Shown one piece after another: positions 50,912 through 60,316 of a stretch of DNA of 64,000 nt. The first letter of the stretch is position 1, and each line of letters starts with the position of its first letter. Source of the DNA: Rhodanobacter sp. ANJX3 (GTDB taxonomy: Bacteria; Pseudomonadota; Gammaproteobacteria; Xanthomonadales; Rhodanobacteraceae); contig NZ_JACHCM010000006.1 in NCBI RefSeq assembly GCF_014200755.1, positions 1-64,000 of the forward strand, written 5' to 3'. The notes below the pieces were generated by a model. The model was not told the DNA's origin. It ran no database searches and saw nothing but the letters and a program-made list of their open reading frames with translations. Made by a program: the position numbers and the translations under genes.

Positions 50912-51847
50912 ATGATCCTACCCAACGACCACTTCAATGGAACTTTCCCGTATACGCCGGCGTTCACCGAGACCGCCGGCTTCAAGATGCACTATGTCGA
51001 TGAGGGGCCGCGCGACGGCGAAGTGGTTCTCTGCCTACATGGCGAGCCCAGCTGGGGCTATCTTTTCCGCCACTTGATTCAGACACTTCGCGCTACGCAT
51101 CGCGTTGTCGTTCCCGACCATATGGGCTTCGGTAAGAGTGCGACTCCTCAGGATCGCACCTATTGGTTGCAGGATCACATAGATAACCTGGAACGTTTCA
51201 TCCTGACCCTCGACCTACGCCGGATTACTCTGGTGATGCATGATTTCGGCGGGCCGGTCGGCATGGGCCTGGCCGCACGGCACCCTGATCGCGTTGCCCG
51301 ATTGATCTCGACCAATGGCCCCACTCCTTTCGGTCAGGTTGATCTTTTCGACCGCCTGGGCGCCAACGCGATCGTTTCACCCTGGTTCCAATGGATCGCA
51401 AAAGCAGGTGCCGATGGAAGTCTCGAATCCGTATTGGGTCAACTCGGGTTCAACATGCTGAGCACACTCAAGCTAAATGGCTTCGAACGTCATCACGTAA
51501 TTTCCGACACCTGGCTCGCCGCTTACAGCGCGCATTTCGTGAAAGTTGCCGACTGCCTCGGCGCGATCGGCTGGGCCAAGGGTTTCGTCACTGGCGATCA
51601 CCGCTTTGAGATACCTGGAACAGAGGCCGAGCGCATCATTCGCGGCAGGCCCGCGTTAGCCATATGGGGTGCGGCGGATCGCACGCTGCATGCTGATCAC
51701 TTTCTACCATTATTCAGCGGCCTCTTTCCGGATGCGCCGACTCACCGGCTGACCGGCGTCGGACACTACTGCCTTGAAGATGCACCTAACGACATTGCCA
51801 AGCTTGTTGTTCCATTCATTCAACAGACTCGGACTTCAATCGCATAA
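50912..51847 (+). CDS. Alpha/beta hydrolase, haloalkane dehalogenase-like
   Basis: A 311-residue hydrolase. LCLHGEPSWGYLFRHLI is very like DhlA-type haloalkane dehalogenases; nucleophile elbow LVMHDFGGPVGMGLAARHP; acid strand ALAIWGAADRTLHADHF; His in TGVGHYCLED. As in the preceding gene, the Trp expected after the Asp is Phe. The ATG at 50912 is chosen, though without a clear ribosome site. It follows the first hydrolase by 97 bp in the same direction and may be in the same operon. Substrate: probably a halogenated or epoxidised compound, not certain. Confidence 0.85.
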   Translation: MILPNDHFNGTFPYTPAFTETAGFKMHYVDEGPRDGEVVLCLHGEPSWGYLFRHLIQTLRATHRVVVPDHMGFGKSATPQDRTYWLQDHIDNLERFILTLDLRRITLVMHDFGGPVGMGLAARHPDRVARLISTNGPTPFGQVDLFDRLGANAIVSPWFQWIAKAGADGSLESVLGQLGFNMLSTLKLNGFERHHVISDTWLAAYSAHFVKVADCLGAIGWAKGFVTGDHRFEIPGTEAERIIRGRPALAIWGAADRTLHADHFLPLFSGLFPDAPTHRLTGVGHYCLEDAPNDIAKLVVPFIQQTRTSIA

Positions 51848-51976
51848 GCCGGCCGCTTCGTCCGCCGCCCCGGTTGGTTAGTACGCTCACGCACATCGGG
51901 GCGAGGAGAACCGGCATCATCAGTTGGCCGACCTTGACCATCAAGTTAAGTCTTCAACAGACTGAAGTTTCATACA

Positions 51977-53332
51977 TCAGTTTTCATGATTCGCTGCGTA
52001 CAACTTCGTAAGCAGGTGCACGAGCAACTGTACGTCGTGGTCGGTAGTTCGCCAGGAGGACACACTTATTCGAAGCGCGGGCCTTCCCTGCCAGATCGTG
52101 CCGCCGAACCATACCTCGCCGGACGCCTGCACCGCGCTGCGTATCGCTTGCGTCTGTGCATCCGTAGCACAACGAAAAACTATTTGGTTCAGAACAATCC
52201 GGTTGAGCACTTCATACCCGGCGTGGACGAGGCCAGCGCCGATCCGCGTCGCTTGATCGCTGTGGCGCTCGACCAGTTCCGCAACGCCGCGGCGACCCAA
52301 AGTGCGTAGTGCCGCCCATACCGGAATGCCACGTGGACGCCGCGAGAACTCGAGGGTAAGGTTCTTCTGTGCATCTGCGCTGGCGCTCGAATAAACCGCG
52401 TCGCTGTTCATCGCACCAGCCAGCGCTTGGGCCTCGCGGCAGATCGCCATTGCGCAGTCGTAGGGCGTATTCAGCCATTTGTGTGCGTCGGTAGTCCAGC
52501 TATCGGCCAACTCGACTCCTTCGGTCAACGGCGCTAGCGACGAGGCGCGCGCCCACAGGCCGAAAGCACCATCTACGTGCACCCACGCACCAGCATCCTT
52601 GGCACGAGGCATAATTTGAGCGAACGGGTCGAACTCCCCCGTATTCACCTCGCCAGCCTGCAAGCAAAGTATCGTGCTGTCATCGAGCACGGGCAGTCGC
52701 TCAGCATCTATTCGCCCGTAAGCATCGACAGGAGCGTAGATGATCCGATCAAGGCCAAAACCTAATATCCGCAAGGCTTTTTTTACGGTGATATGCACTA
52801 ACTCTGACACAACGACTTTTATGTCCGGACTACCAATCAACCCTAGGCGGTCGAAGTCCCAGCCTTGCCGCGCCAGCAACGAGCGCCGAGCCGCAGTTAG
52901 GGCCGCGAGTGTGCAGGCCGTTGCGCTGGTCCCGAATCCCACAGCGCTTTCACGTGGAAGGTCGAGTGCGTCAAGTACCCAGCGGCTAGCGATCCGCTCA
53001 ATTGTCGCCGATACGGGCGAATTGTCGAAGGTGGACGCGCACTGATCCCACGCCAGCATGATCCGTTCCGCCGCCGCTGCTACTGGCAATGCTGCACCGA
53101 TCACAAACCCGAAATATCGCGGGCCGTTGGAAGCAGTTGTCGCGGGTGATCCGATGTCATCCAACATCGCCAGCGTGTCTTCCGGCGGCAGGCCCTGTGT
53201 GGGTAACGATCCATCGAACGCGCTCAATGCTGCGATTGCTTCATTGGAGGGGAAAACTCGCCGTGTAGTGTTTCCCTCTAGGTAACGTAAGCCACGCGAA
53301 TCGGCATTGGCCATCAAATCCAATTCGTCCAT
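51977..53332 (-). CDS. PLP-dependent group II decarboxylase (aromatic amino acid/tyrosine type)
   Basis: A 451-residue decarboxylase. His-180 in SELVHITVKKA stacks on PLP, D254 in VHVDGAFGLWA binds its ring nitrogen, and the Schiff-base lysine is K285 in DAHKWLN. It removes CO2 from an aromatic or acidic amino acid; the family includes tyrosine, dopa and glutamate enzymes. Its ATG directly follows the TGA of the MFS gene (TGA-ATG), showing tight coupling, so the exporter likely carries the amine or its precursor. Confidence 0.88.
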   Translation of the reverse strand: MDELDLMANADSRGLRYLEGNTTRRVFPSNEAIAALSAFDGSLPTQGLPPEDTLAMLDDIGSPATTASNGPRYFGFVIGAALPVAAAAERIMLAWDQCASTFDNSPVSATIERIASRWVLDALDLPRESAVGFGTSATACTLAALTAARRSLLARQGWDFDRLGLIGSPDIKVVVSELVHITVKKALRILGFGLDRIIYAPVDAYGRIDAERLPVLDDSTILCLQAGEVNTGEFDPFAQIMPRAKDAGAWVHVDGAFGLWARASSLAPLTEGVELADSWTTDAHKWLNTPYDCAMAICREAQALAGAMNSDAVYSSASADAQKNLTLEFSRRPRGIPVWAALRTLGRRGVAELVERHSDQATRIGAGLVHAGYEVLNRIVLNQIVFRCATDAQTQAIRSAVQASGEVWFGGTIWQGRPALRISVSSWRTTDHDVQLLVHLLTKLYAANHEN

Positions 53333-54598
53333 TCATGCCTCCGAATTCAAGTTGCCGGTCTTGAGGACCACATCCGGCATATCTCGCCGGGTAATAGCCC
53401 AAAACACCAGCGACAGCAGGCTAACGGATGCTCCTAATATGCACACGCCACGCCAACCGGCATGAGCATAAACGGCGGTCGTGCTCATCGCTCCCAAACC
53501 GCTTCCCACTGCGTAAAACAGCATGTAGAGGCTAAGCAGACGGCTGTGCGTTTCAGGGTGAGCGAGAAAGATGAGGCTTTGATTCGTCACGTGCAGCGCT
53601 TGGCCACCGAGGTCAAGCAGCACGATACCAACCACTAGTGGCCACAGCGACAGACCAAGCTGCGACAGCGGCCACCACGCCAGGAGTAACACCATCAAAG
53701 CGGCAAACGTGGTGCGCTCGCCGAATCCCCGGTCAGCCCACTTCCCTGCTCGCGCAGCAGCTAGAGCACCCGCGACGCCGGCCAGTCCGAATGCGCCGAT
53801 GACGGTATGTGAAAAAGCGAATGGCGGCTTGCTTAACGGTAGAACTAGAGCGCTCCAGAAGATGTTCACTGTAGCGAACATCAGCAAAGCGAGCACACCG
53901 CGAATTTGCAGCACGTGATTCTGTCGCAATATCTCAAGCATCGAAGCAATGAGGCGCGGATAGCTCATTACGTTTGGTGCGACAGCCAACCTCGGCAGTC
54001 TTCGCCAAAGTGGCACCGCCAGCGCCAGCATCATCACAGCCGAACAAGCATAGACACCGCGCCAACCGGCTAGATCACTCACTGCGCCTGCGAATACGCG
54101 TGCGAGCAGAAGACCTATGAACACGCCGCTCTGTGCCGCACCGACTACCCGACCTCGTTCATGAGGTGCGGCTGCGCGCGCCGCGTATGCGATAAGTCCT
54201 TGGGTCATAGACGTTCCCAATAAGCCGACCGCCAACATGCCAGTCAATAACACCGAGGTGGATCGCGCCAAACTTACGATGGCCAACGCAGCTACTAGTG
54301 AGGCTAGCTGAATAGCCATGAGGCGGCGACGTTCCACCCGGTCTCCTAGCGGTACCAGTAGTAAAAGTGCCATAGCACAACCAATCTGCGTCGCCGTCAC
54401 CACCCCGCCCACAGCCGAATAGCCGATAGAAAAGTCCCGTGCGAACTCATCTAGTAGCGGCTGTGCGTAATAAACATTGGCAACGCTCAAGCCACCACCA
54501 GTAGCAAACAACAACACCATTCCGCGAGGCATATCGTCTTGCGGCGTCTCCACGTGGCCGTCGCTAGGCGATTTAGCTGGAACAGAAAAAATCTCCAT
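53333..54598 (-). CDS. MFS transporter, DHA1 family
   Basis: A 421-residue, 12-segment transporter: ATGGGLSVANVYYAQPLLDEFARDFSIGYSAVG, motif A PLGDRVERRRLM, and AGWRGVYACSAVMML. The 'VANVYYAQPLLD.FA' start is of a subgroup of bacterial DHA1 exporters often paired with LysR or HxlR regulators. ATG 54598 is chosen; the frame opens further upstream but those residues lie in the divergent promoter. It ends immediately before the decarboxylase start. Divergent from an HxlR regulator. Confidence 0.9.
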   Translation of the reverse strand: MEIFSVPAKSPSDGHVETPQDDMPRGMVLLFATGGGLSVANVYYAQPLLDEFARDFSIGYSAVGGVVTATQIGCAMALLLLVPLGDRVERRRLMAIQLASLVAALAIVSLARSTSVLLTGMLAVGLLGTSMTQGLIAYAARAAAPHERGRVVGAAQSGVFIGLLLARVFAGAVSDLAGWRGVYACSAVMMLALAVPLWRRLPRLAVAPNVMSYPRLIASMLEILRQNHVLQIRGVLALLMFATVNIFWSALVLPLSKPPFAFSHTVIGAFGLAGVAGALAAARAGKWADRGFGERTTFAALMVLLLAWWPLSQLGLSLWPLVVGIVLLDLGGQALHVTNQSLIFLAHPETHSRLLSLYMLFYAVGSGLGAMSTTAVYAHAGWRGVCILGASVSLLSLVFWAITRRDMPDVVLKTGNLNSEA

Positions 54599-54637
54599 AA
54601 CGATCAATCCAGTTTCAAAAAAAGACCGATTGAATCG

Positions 54638-54654
54638 TAGGAAAACCAGTCCTA
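54638..54654. promoter_or_regulatory. Small inverted repeat in MFS-HxlR divergent promoter
   Basis: TAGGA-7 bases-TCCTA with AAACCAG between the arms. It may be the HxlR site; the AAACCA half resembles the GGTTT/AAACC operators of the paralogous HxlR at 49249. Weak on its own. Confidence 0.35.
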
Positions 54655-54700
54655 AAATGCAACTACTTGATGCCATAAAAAATGACGACAGGAAAATTTG

Positions 54701-55159
54701 ATGCCACGCCACACGTCAATAAATGAGGAAACATGCCCCATCGCTCGCTCCTTGGATGTGATTGGCGATCGGTGGTCATTGCTAATCTTGCGCGACGTTT
54801 TCGATGGCATACATCGATTCAGTGATATCCAGCGCAATTTGGGTGTGGCCCGCAGCATTCTGTCCCGTCGGCTAAGCGACCTGGTCGAACACGACATCCT
54901 GGCTACGCAAGCAGCATCGGATGGCACGACCTACCAGGAATACGTACTTACGGCGAAAGGGGAAAGCTTTTTTCCCGTTATGGTGGGCCTGCAACAATGG
55001 GGAGAGCGCCACTTGTTTGCACGCGGCGAGCGGCCGTCGCGGTTGATCGATAAAGCAACTGGCAAACCATTACCTTTCATGTCTCCGCAGGGCGATGACG
55101 GCCGTGAGCTTTCGCTCAAAGATACAGAGGTAAGGAAACCAAGAACGCTAAATGGCTGA
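54701..55159 (+). CDS. HxlR-family transcriptional regulator
   Basis: A 152-residue regulator: CPIARSLDVIGDRWSLLILRDVFDGIHRFSDIQRNLGVARSILSRRLSDLVEHDIL, followed by YQEYVLTAKGESFFPVMVGLQQWGER. Cys near position 11 is conserved with the paralogue at 49249. AGGA precedes the ATG by about 9 bases. Divergent from the MFS-decarboxylase operon, which it probably controls. Confidence 0.93.
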   Translation: MPRHTSINEETCPIARSLDVIGDRWSLLILRDVFDGIHRFSDIQRNLGVARSILSRRLSDLVEHDILATQAASDGTTYQEYVLTAKGESFFPVMVGLQQWGERHLFARGERPSRLIDKATGKPLPFMSPQGDDGRELSLKDTEVRKPRTLNG

Positions 55160-55360
55160 CGCCGGAAGTGAAAATATGGACATGCAATGGTTCATTTTCA
55201 GGAGGTCATTTCCGCATCAGCAACAATATTTCAGATGACATGTAATTGAATTTCCGTGCGTCATTGAAGACGAGTCGACCACGCTCAACACGAGTCTTAC
55301 CAGCATCCCCATCAATTCGGCAATTTTTCTCAGTCCAGTCATGTTAGTTCCTTGAGGCTG

Positions 55361-56926
55361 TTAGGTTTCAGCTGATTGGTGGTCGGCGTTCTTCAACCCG
55401 TCAGATCGAGCCCCGTTGGAGCCGAATGTGACGAAACTTATTAAGGCAAGGCCCCAGACACTCAGGGCTCCGTAGAGCATAACTACACTAAATCCTTGCC
55501 CGAGAGCTCCGTGGACAATGGCTTCCGTTGCCCCCATTGAGGACAATTGCTTGAACAAAACGTGCGTGGATGTGCTGTTACCTGCAGCGATGAGTTCGGA
55601 AAAAGATCGCAGTTGTGCAGCGTCAAAAGCGGCAGGTAGAACGCCCTTCAAATAAGACTGAATGCCCTTTTGCAGGAGAAACCCCATCACTGCGATATTG
55701 ATTGCAAGACTTATCAAGCGGGCACTTATATCAATGCTTGAAGCCATTCCCGCCCGCGCACTATCCACTGAACCTGTGGTCGTATTAGTAACTGGTGTAT
55801 TAGTTAAACCCAGCCCGATACCTGCCAGTAGGGCGCCTGGCAGCATGGACAGCCAGCTCGCGTTTTCACTCGCCGCCCCGAATTTCATCAGTAGGAAGCC
55901 CAATCCGATGGTAAACATTCCCGATGGAATGATGATTCGCGGCTGATAGCGAAGCGAAAGCCGCTCCGCCAAAGGCGGAATTACCAGTGTCGGCAAGGTA
56001 TAGGCTAAGAGAGAGAGTCCCGCCGAAACGACATCATAGCCAAGACAACTTTGAAAATAGATCGGCAGATAAATCATGAATGGCCAAAAACTAAGATTCA
56101 TGCCGACAGAGCCACAAAGAGCTCCAGAAAACCTGCGCACCTTAAAGACTGAGAAATCCAGCATCGGACGTGGGTTGATTTTTTCTGCAAATAGAAATGC
56201 GAAGAAACCCATTACGGCAACGCCCATGATCCCAAGAGCCGTAGGACTAGCGAAGCCAAGATCCGGTCCCTGAGTGATGAAATAGGCGACGCAAAACACC
56301 GAAACGGACAACGTCGCAATGCCGGCAATGTCTAATCTTTCTGCAACCGGATCTTTCGATTCACGCACCCCACGAATGGCGAGAAACAACGTTGCGACCG
56401 CAATCAAAACATGGATGAAAAAGACCCACTTCCAATTGAAGAGCGCGACGATGGCACCGCCGATGATGGGCCCAAAACCAAGCCCTGCGCCAAAAGCGAT
56501 TCCCCACCAGCCGAAAGCTTTACCACGTTCCCGCTCGTCCTGGAACTGATGCGAGAGAACAGCAACGTGGCAGATCAGCATTGCACCCCCACTCATGCCT
56601 TGGAGAAAGCGGGCAAGAATTAGGACGGAAGCATCCCGTGTCAGCCCACAGATGAGCGATGTAATGCCGAACGCCATGATGCTGATCATCGATATTCGCT
56701 TGCGACCATAGCGATCCGCTAGTGCCCCGATTCCCATCAGGACCGTGGTGCAGCCGATCGTGTAGGCGTTCATGATCCACTGGAGTTGCTTGAAATCTGC
56801 ATGCATTACACGTTGTAGCGTCGGCAATATTACCGGCACGCTAGAAATCTCCAGACCCACCATTAATGAAGCAAAACAAACAGCAGCCAGTGCGAGTACG
56901 TTTCTATCAGCGTGGAAAGAGGTCAT
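55361..56926 (-). CDS. MFS drug exporter, DHA2 (EmrB/QacA) family
   Basis: A 521-residue, 14-segment transporter: ALAAVCFASLMVGLEISSVPVILPTLQ, motif A GALADRYGRKRISM, and GFGPIIGGAIVALFNWKWVFFIHV. The MFS start at 56926 is used; the frame runs to 57022. It lies 270 bp from a divergent LysR gene. A large helix 13/14 loop (QSYLKGVLPAAFDAAQLRSF) is periplasmic, as usual in DHA2. Substrate unknown. Confidence 0.9.
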   Translation of the reverse strand: MTSFHADRNVLALAAVCFASLMVGLEISSVPVILPTLQRVMHADFKQLQWIMNAYTIGCTTVLMGIGALADRYGRKRISMISIMAFGITSLICGLTRDASVLILARFLQGMSGGAMLICHVAVLSHQFQDERERGKAFGWWGIAFGAGLGFGPIIGGAIVALFNWKWVFFIHVLIAVATLFLAIRGVRESKDPVAERLDIAGIATLSVSVFCVAYFITQGPDLGFASPTALGIMGVAVMGFFAFLFAEKINPRPMLDFSVFKVRRFSGALCGSVGMNLSFWPFMIYLPIYFQSCLGYDVVSAGLSLLAYTLPTLVIPPLAERLSLRYQPRIIIPSGMFTIGLGFLLMKFGAASENASWLSMLPGALLAGIGLGLTNTPVTNTTTGSVDSARAGMASSIDISARLISLAINIAVMGFLLQKGIQSYLKGVLPAAFDAAQLRSFSELIAAGNSTSTHVLFKQLSSMGATEAIVHGALGQGFSVVMLYGALSVWGLALISFVTFGSNGARSDGLKNADHQSAET

Positions 56927-57166
56927 TGATTTTAGTCTTTGGTTTAAACATGGCTCGACAGTCGCTCGCGACGAATGAAATCGTTGCGTGCGCCTGGCAA
57001 ATAGAGGCCGCCCGTACGTCATAGCTCTATGAGAGGTCGCTCGACTGGGCCGCTCCTTCGGTCAGCCAAAGCACGACTGACGCCGAAGGTAAATTGCTAA
57101 TGCGTGCCGCTCTCAAGAGAGGATTTAGCAACGAGTGTAAAGGCCGCTCAGTCATGATATAAATGA

Positions 57167-57189
57167 TTTAATTTCTTATATTCATTAAA
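57167..57189. promoter_or_regulatory. AT-rich inverted repeat before LysR gene
   Basis: TTTAAT (57167-57172) and ATTAAA (57184-57189) flank an AT-rich centre, 8 bases before the LysR ATG at 57197. Consistent with a LysR autoregulatory site, weakly supported. Confidence 0.3.
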
Positions 57190-57196
57190 TTTGGAC

Positions 57197-58099
57197 ATGA
57201 TTTTGATGGATTTCGATTTCACACTCTTACGTACGTTCGTAGTTGTCTCAGAGGCCGAGGGTTTCACGCGGGCGGCGGAGCAACTACACGTGACACAGTC
57301 TGCCGTCAGCCACCAGATCAGAAGACTCGAGGAACAGGTGGGCCGGCCGCTAATGCACCGTACGACACGCCGAATCACTTTGACTGAGGACGGTGAGGAT
57401 TTCTTACGTCACTCAAGGGAAGTTCTAAGTCTTCTCGACAGGATGGTGCGACGCTTCCAGCCTTCGCCGGTTTCGGGTGTGGTTAGGTTCGGGTTGCCAG
57501 AGAACTTCATGGGTGAGCGGCTACCTTTGCTGCTATGTCAATTTGCTCGGGCATTTCCCGAAGTACGGCTTGATGTAAAGGTCAGCACCTATCCCGACTT
57601 GCGCTCAATGCTTGACGCCGGGGAGCTCGATCTTGCAGTAGTGTTATCGACTCCGCATAGCGTTGGCGATGACGCCGTCCTGCGACGCACCCGATTCGTC
57701 TGGGCGGCGTCTGAAACATTTGGCATTCGCGATGGCTCATCGATACCACTAGCCCTATCCCCCGCACCGTGCGTCTCCCGAAAAATCGGAGTCGATGCGT
57801 TGGAAAAAACCTCCATTGCGACGCATATCGTCTTCACCTCACCGAATCATGAAGGTCTCCGAGCGGCCGTACAGGCAGGACTCGCCGTCACAGTACTGCT
57901 GCACGATGAGCTAGAGCCGGGAATGAAAGTGGTAGACGGTCAATTTGGTTTGCCGACGCTCGCGAAGGCCGAATTTACGCTCATCTGGAGCCATGGCGCC
58001 AAGAGTCTCGCCGCCCGCGAATTTGGCAAGCTGGTCATGAACATGCCAGCACCAATGGCGAAGCTTGCGCGACGACGGCCACGGTTCACCACCGTATAG
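57197..58099 (+). CDS. LysR-family transcriptional regulator
   Basis: A 300-residue regulator; HTH at about 5-65 (DFTLLRTFVVVSEAEGFTRAAEQLHVTQSAVSHQIRRLEEQVGRPLMHRTTR). Effector domain begins SGVVRFGLPENFMGERLPLLLCQF. ATG at 57197 or 57206. Divergent from the DHA2 exporter and its probable regulator. Confidence 0.9.
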   Translation: MILMDFDFTLLRTFVVVSEAEGFTRAAEQLHVTQSAVSHQIRRLEEQVGRPLMHRTTRRITLTEDGEDFLRHSREVLSLLDRMVRRFQPSPVSGVVRFGLPENFMGERLPLLLCQFARAFPEVRLDVKVSTYPDLRSMLDAGELDLAVVLSTPHSVGDDAVLRRTRFVWAASETFGIRDGSSIPLALSPAPCVSRKIGVDALEKTSIATHIVFTSPNHEGLRAAVQAGLAVTVLLHDELEPGMKVVDGQFGLPTLAKAEFTLIWSHGAKSLAAREFGKLVMNMPAPMAKLARRRPRFTTV

Positions 58100-58353
58100 A
58101 TTTGGCCCTCAGAATCGAAGGATATCGGGAAACCCCTTGTAGCCCACCGAATTGTTGCCCGCGCGGCCTCAATGGCAACGCGGCTTACGCACCGTGGGCA
58201 GTACGAAAAACAATGCCGCTTGCAATGCGAGGTATCCTTTGTTCGTCGCGGCAGATCATGCCTTGGATTTCCGGCATTTGCTTCTATATTCTTCGCAGAT
58301 GAAAGAAGCAGTCTCGGGTGCTTGGCACACATGCAACTGCGTCAGGCGCTGCT

Positions 58354-59247
58354 TCACGGCGCTAAGCCCCGAGCTTCGTCAAGAATCCATTTCGCAAATG
58401 CTTGTAGCGGCGCTTCACTCAATTCGATCGGATCAGAGAGAACGAGGCAAAATTTCTTGGTGATCGCCTTCCCATCCGGCCAAGGCGCTATCAAACGACC
58501 TTGTTCGAGCTCCGCCCCGATGTAAAGACGCGGCACCAATGCAACACCCAAGCCGGCTAGCGCCGCTTCGATCAGCATGGAATGGAGATCGTAACGCGCG
58601 CCAACCGCCGAGTTGCTCAGCACGATACCGGCCTCTTGGGCATAAAGCTGCCACGCGTTCGGATTTTGTAGCCTATGCAAGCGTGGCAACTCATCCAGCG
58701 ATATGTTTGCACCAGCGTCCGCGAAGAGCGCAGGACTACAGACCGGCACAAGTACCTCCTCCAACAGGCGATGTTGATGCATGCCCGCCCATGCTGGATG
58801 CTCAAAATGGATTGCTGCGTCGAAACCGCTACCGGGAAGAATGAAGGGATCCATACGTTCGGCGATATGGACGGTAACGTTTGGATGCTTGATTTGAAAT
58901 CGCTTTAGTCGAGGGATAAGCCAGCGGGTGGCAAAGGTCGGAAGCGCGGCGATCTCAATACTCGCACCTTCGACGGGCTGTCCCATCAGATACAGGCTGT
59001 CCCGTTCCAGCCGATTCAGAATCTCGCGGACCTGCGCCGAGTATCTTGTGCCGTTGGGCGCAAGTCGTACCCGGTTTCCAACACGCTCGAACAGGGCGAC
59101 GCCCAAAAACGCTTCTAATCGACCGATTTGACGACTAACTGCGCCTTCGGTCAGCGCCAATTCGTCGGCCGCGCGGGCGAAGCTGCCGTGTCGAGCCGCG
59201 GCTTCAAAAGCCAGGAGCGCGGAATTACTTGGAATCTTACGTCGCAT
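58354..59247 (-). CDS. LysR-family transcriptional regulator (GcvA-like)
   Basis: A 297-residue regulator with the GcvA-type start IPSNSALLAFEAAARHGSFARAADELALTEGAVSRQIGRLEAFLGVALFERVGNRVRLAP. The effector domain has the LPTFATRWLIPRL motif of this group. Divergent from the three-gene operon at 59416-61162, which it probably controls. Confidence 0.93.
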   Translation of the reverse strand: MRRKIPSNSALLAFEAAARHGSFARAADELALTEGAVSRQIGRLEAFLGVALFERVGNRVRLAPNGTRYSAQVREILNRLERDSLYLMGQPVEGASIEIAALPTFATRWLIPRLKRFQIKHPNVTVHIAERMDPFILPGSGFDAAIHFEHPAWAGMHQHRLLEEVLVPVCSPALFADAGANISLDELPRLHRLQNPNAWQLYAQEAGIVLSNSAVGARYDLHSMLIEAALAGLGVALVPRLYIGAELEQGRLIAPWPDGKAITKKFCLVLSDPIELSEAPLQAFAKWILDEARGLAP

Positions 59248-59415
59248 TGGACTGTCGTCGCATCCGTACGTATTTCTACACCAGCTTGAGCAAATATCAC
59301 TGAAGGCTGACGTTATATCGTTATCTACCGAGGAAATGTCAGATTAGCATTACGTTACCGCAATGAATACGAATGTCTATGCGCGACACGTTCATGCGCC
59401 TCGAAGGACAATCTG

Positions 59416-59961
59416 ATGATCTACACCGTGGAATGCAGCTTCGACGATCCAAAGAGCGAAGCCGAATGGAACGGCTTCTACAGCCTCGAAAAACTGCCCG
59501 CCCTCATCTCTGTTACAGGCTTCCATACGTCGCAGCGTTTCAAGTCTATAAGCGATGATTGCCCGGTCTACCTAGCCATCCACACGATTGATGGTCTCGG
59601 CGTTTTGACGGGAGAGGAATATCACCAGAAGGGCGGCGGCAATTTCGCAAAGTGGCAGCAACACATCACCGACTGGCATCGAAATCTTTATAGCGATATT
59701 GGCCTTGCGCCGGCGGTCAATGCAGACGAACTCCTCGTGCTCTGTGCAAGCGGCCCCGAACCTCTGATTCAGTTGGGACTCAAGCCGCTGGCCATGCAAG
59801 CAGTTGCGCTTGAGATGTTTCCGGCAAACCGCTGGCTTGCAAAGATGCCTCGACGAAACGCTCAGCTTATCGAGAGCATGTCTGAAGGTGTCCACCTCTA
59901 CGTGCCCATGACTGGACAATTGACTAGCTTCCGCACCGTCTCAACCGAACGGAAGAGATAG
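59416..59961 (+). CDS. Conserved protein of unknown function, dimeric alpha/beta barrel suspected
   Basis: A 181-residue cytoplasmic protein starting IYTVECSFDDPKSEAEWNGFYSLEKLPALISVTGFHTSQRFKS. This 'EWN.FY...KLP.L.SV.GF..SQRF' beginning resembles the sugar- or lactone-related dimeric alpha/beta barrel proteins that keep a substrate pocket between two ferredoxin-like folds. I do not recognise a function. AAGGA is about 9 bases before the ATG. First gene of an operon with a tautomerase (7 bp later) and a metallo-hydrolase. Confidence 0.65.
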   Translation: MIYTVECSFDDPKSEAEWNGFYSLEKLPALISVTGFHTSQRFKSISDDCPVYLAIHTIDGLGVLTGEEYHQKGGGNFAKWQQHITDWHRNLYSDIGLAPAVNADELLVLCASGPEPLIQLGLKPLAMQAVALEMFPANRWLAKMPRRNAQLIESMSEGVHLYVPMTGQLTSFRTVSTERKR

Positions 59962-59968
59962 GTCCGCC

Positions 59969-60295
59969 ATGCCCAATGTCACTATTTATATTCCTACAGG
60001 GCAGATGCCGTCAGATGAAACGCTTGCCGAGCTTTCCCGCGACTGCGTCAAACTCTGTACGGATGTCCTTCAAGCGGCGCGCGAAAATATTCATGTCATC
60101 TATGTAGCCGTTCGACACGGGCACGGGCATCCCGTCTTCGCGGAAGTTCAATATCGTCTGGAGACGCTTCGCACGCCCCCGGTCATGAACCGGTTTATGG
60201 CAGCCCTGGAGGACACCATCGCACACTGCACTGCTCTTCGGGCGCGCATCCGTTGCTTTGGCTATGCCGCGTCGGACATTCACGCCCGAAATTAG
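59969..60295 (+). CDS. Tautomerase-superfamily protein (4-OT-like)
   Basis: A 108-residue protein starting MPNVTIYIPTGQMPSDETLAELSRDCVKL; Pro-1 would be exposed after Met removal. INVIYVAV-like strand IHVIYVAVRHGHGHPVFAEVQYR gives the second half of the fold. Longer than the 62-residue 4-OT monomer, so a fused or decorated form. Sits between the unknown alpha/beta protein and the metallo-hydrolase in one operon, suggesting steps on one unsaturated acid or lactone. Confidence 0.75.
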   Translation: MPNVTIYIPTGQMPSDETLAELSRDCVKLCTDVLQAARENIHVIYVAVRHGHGHPVFAEVQYRLETLRTPPVMNRFMAALEDTIAHCTALRARIRCFGYAASDIHARN

Positions 60296-60316
60296 GAAGC
60301 CTTCTGGAGAAAAATT

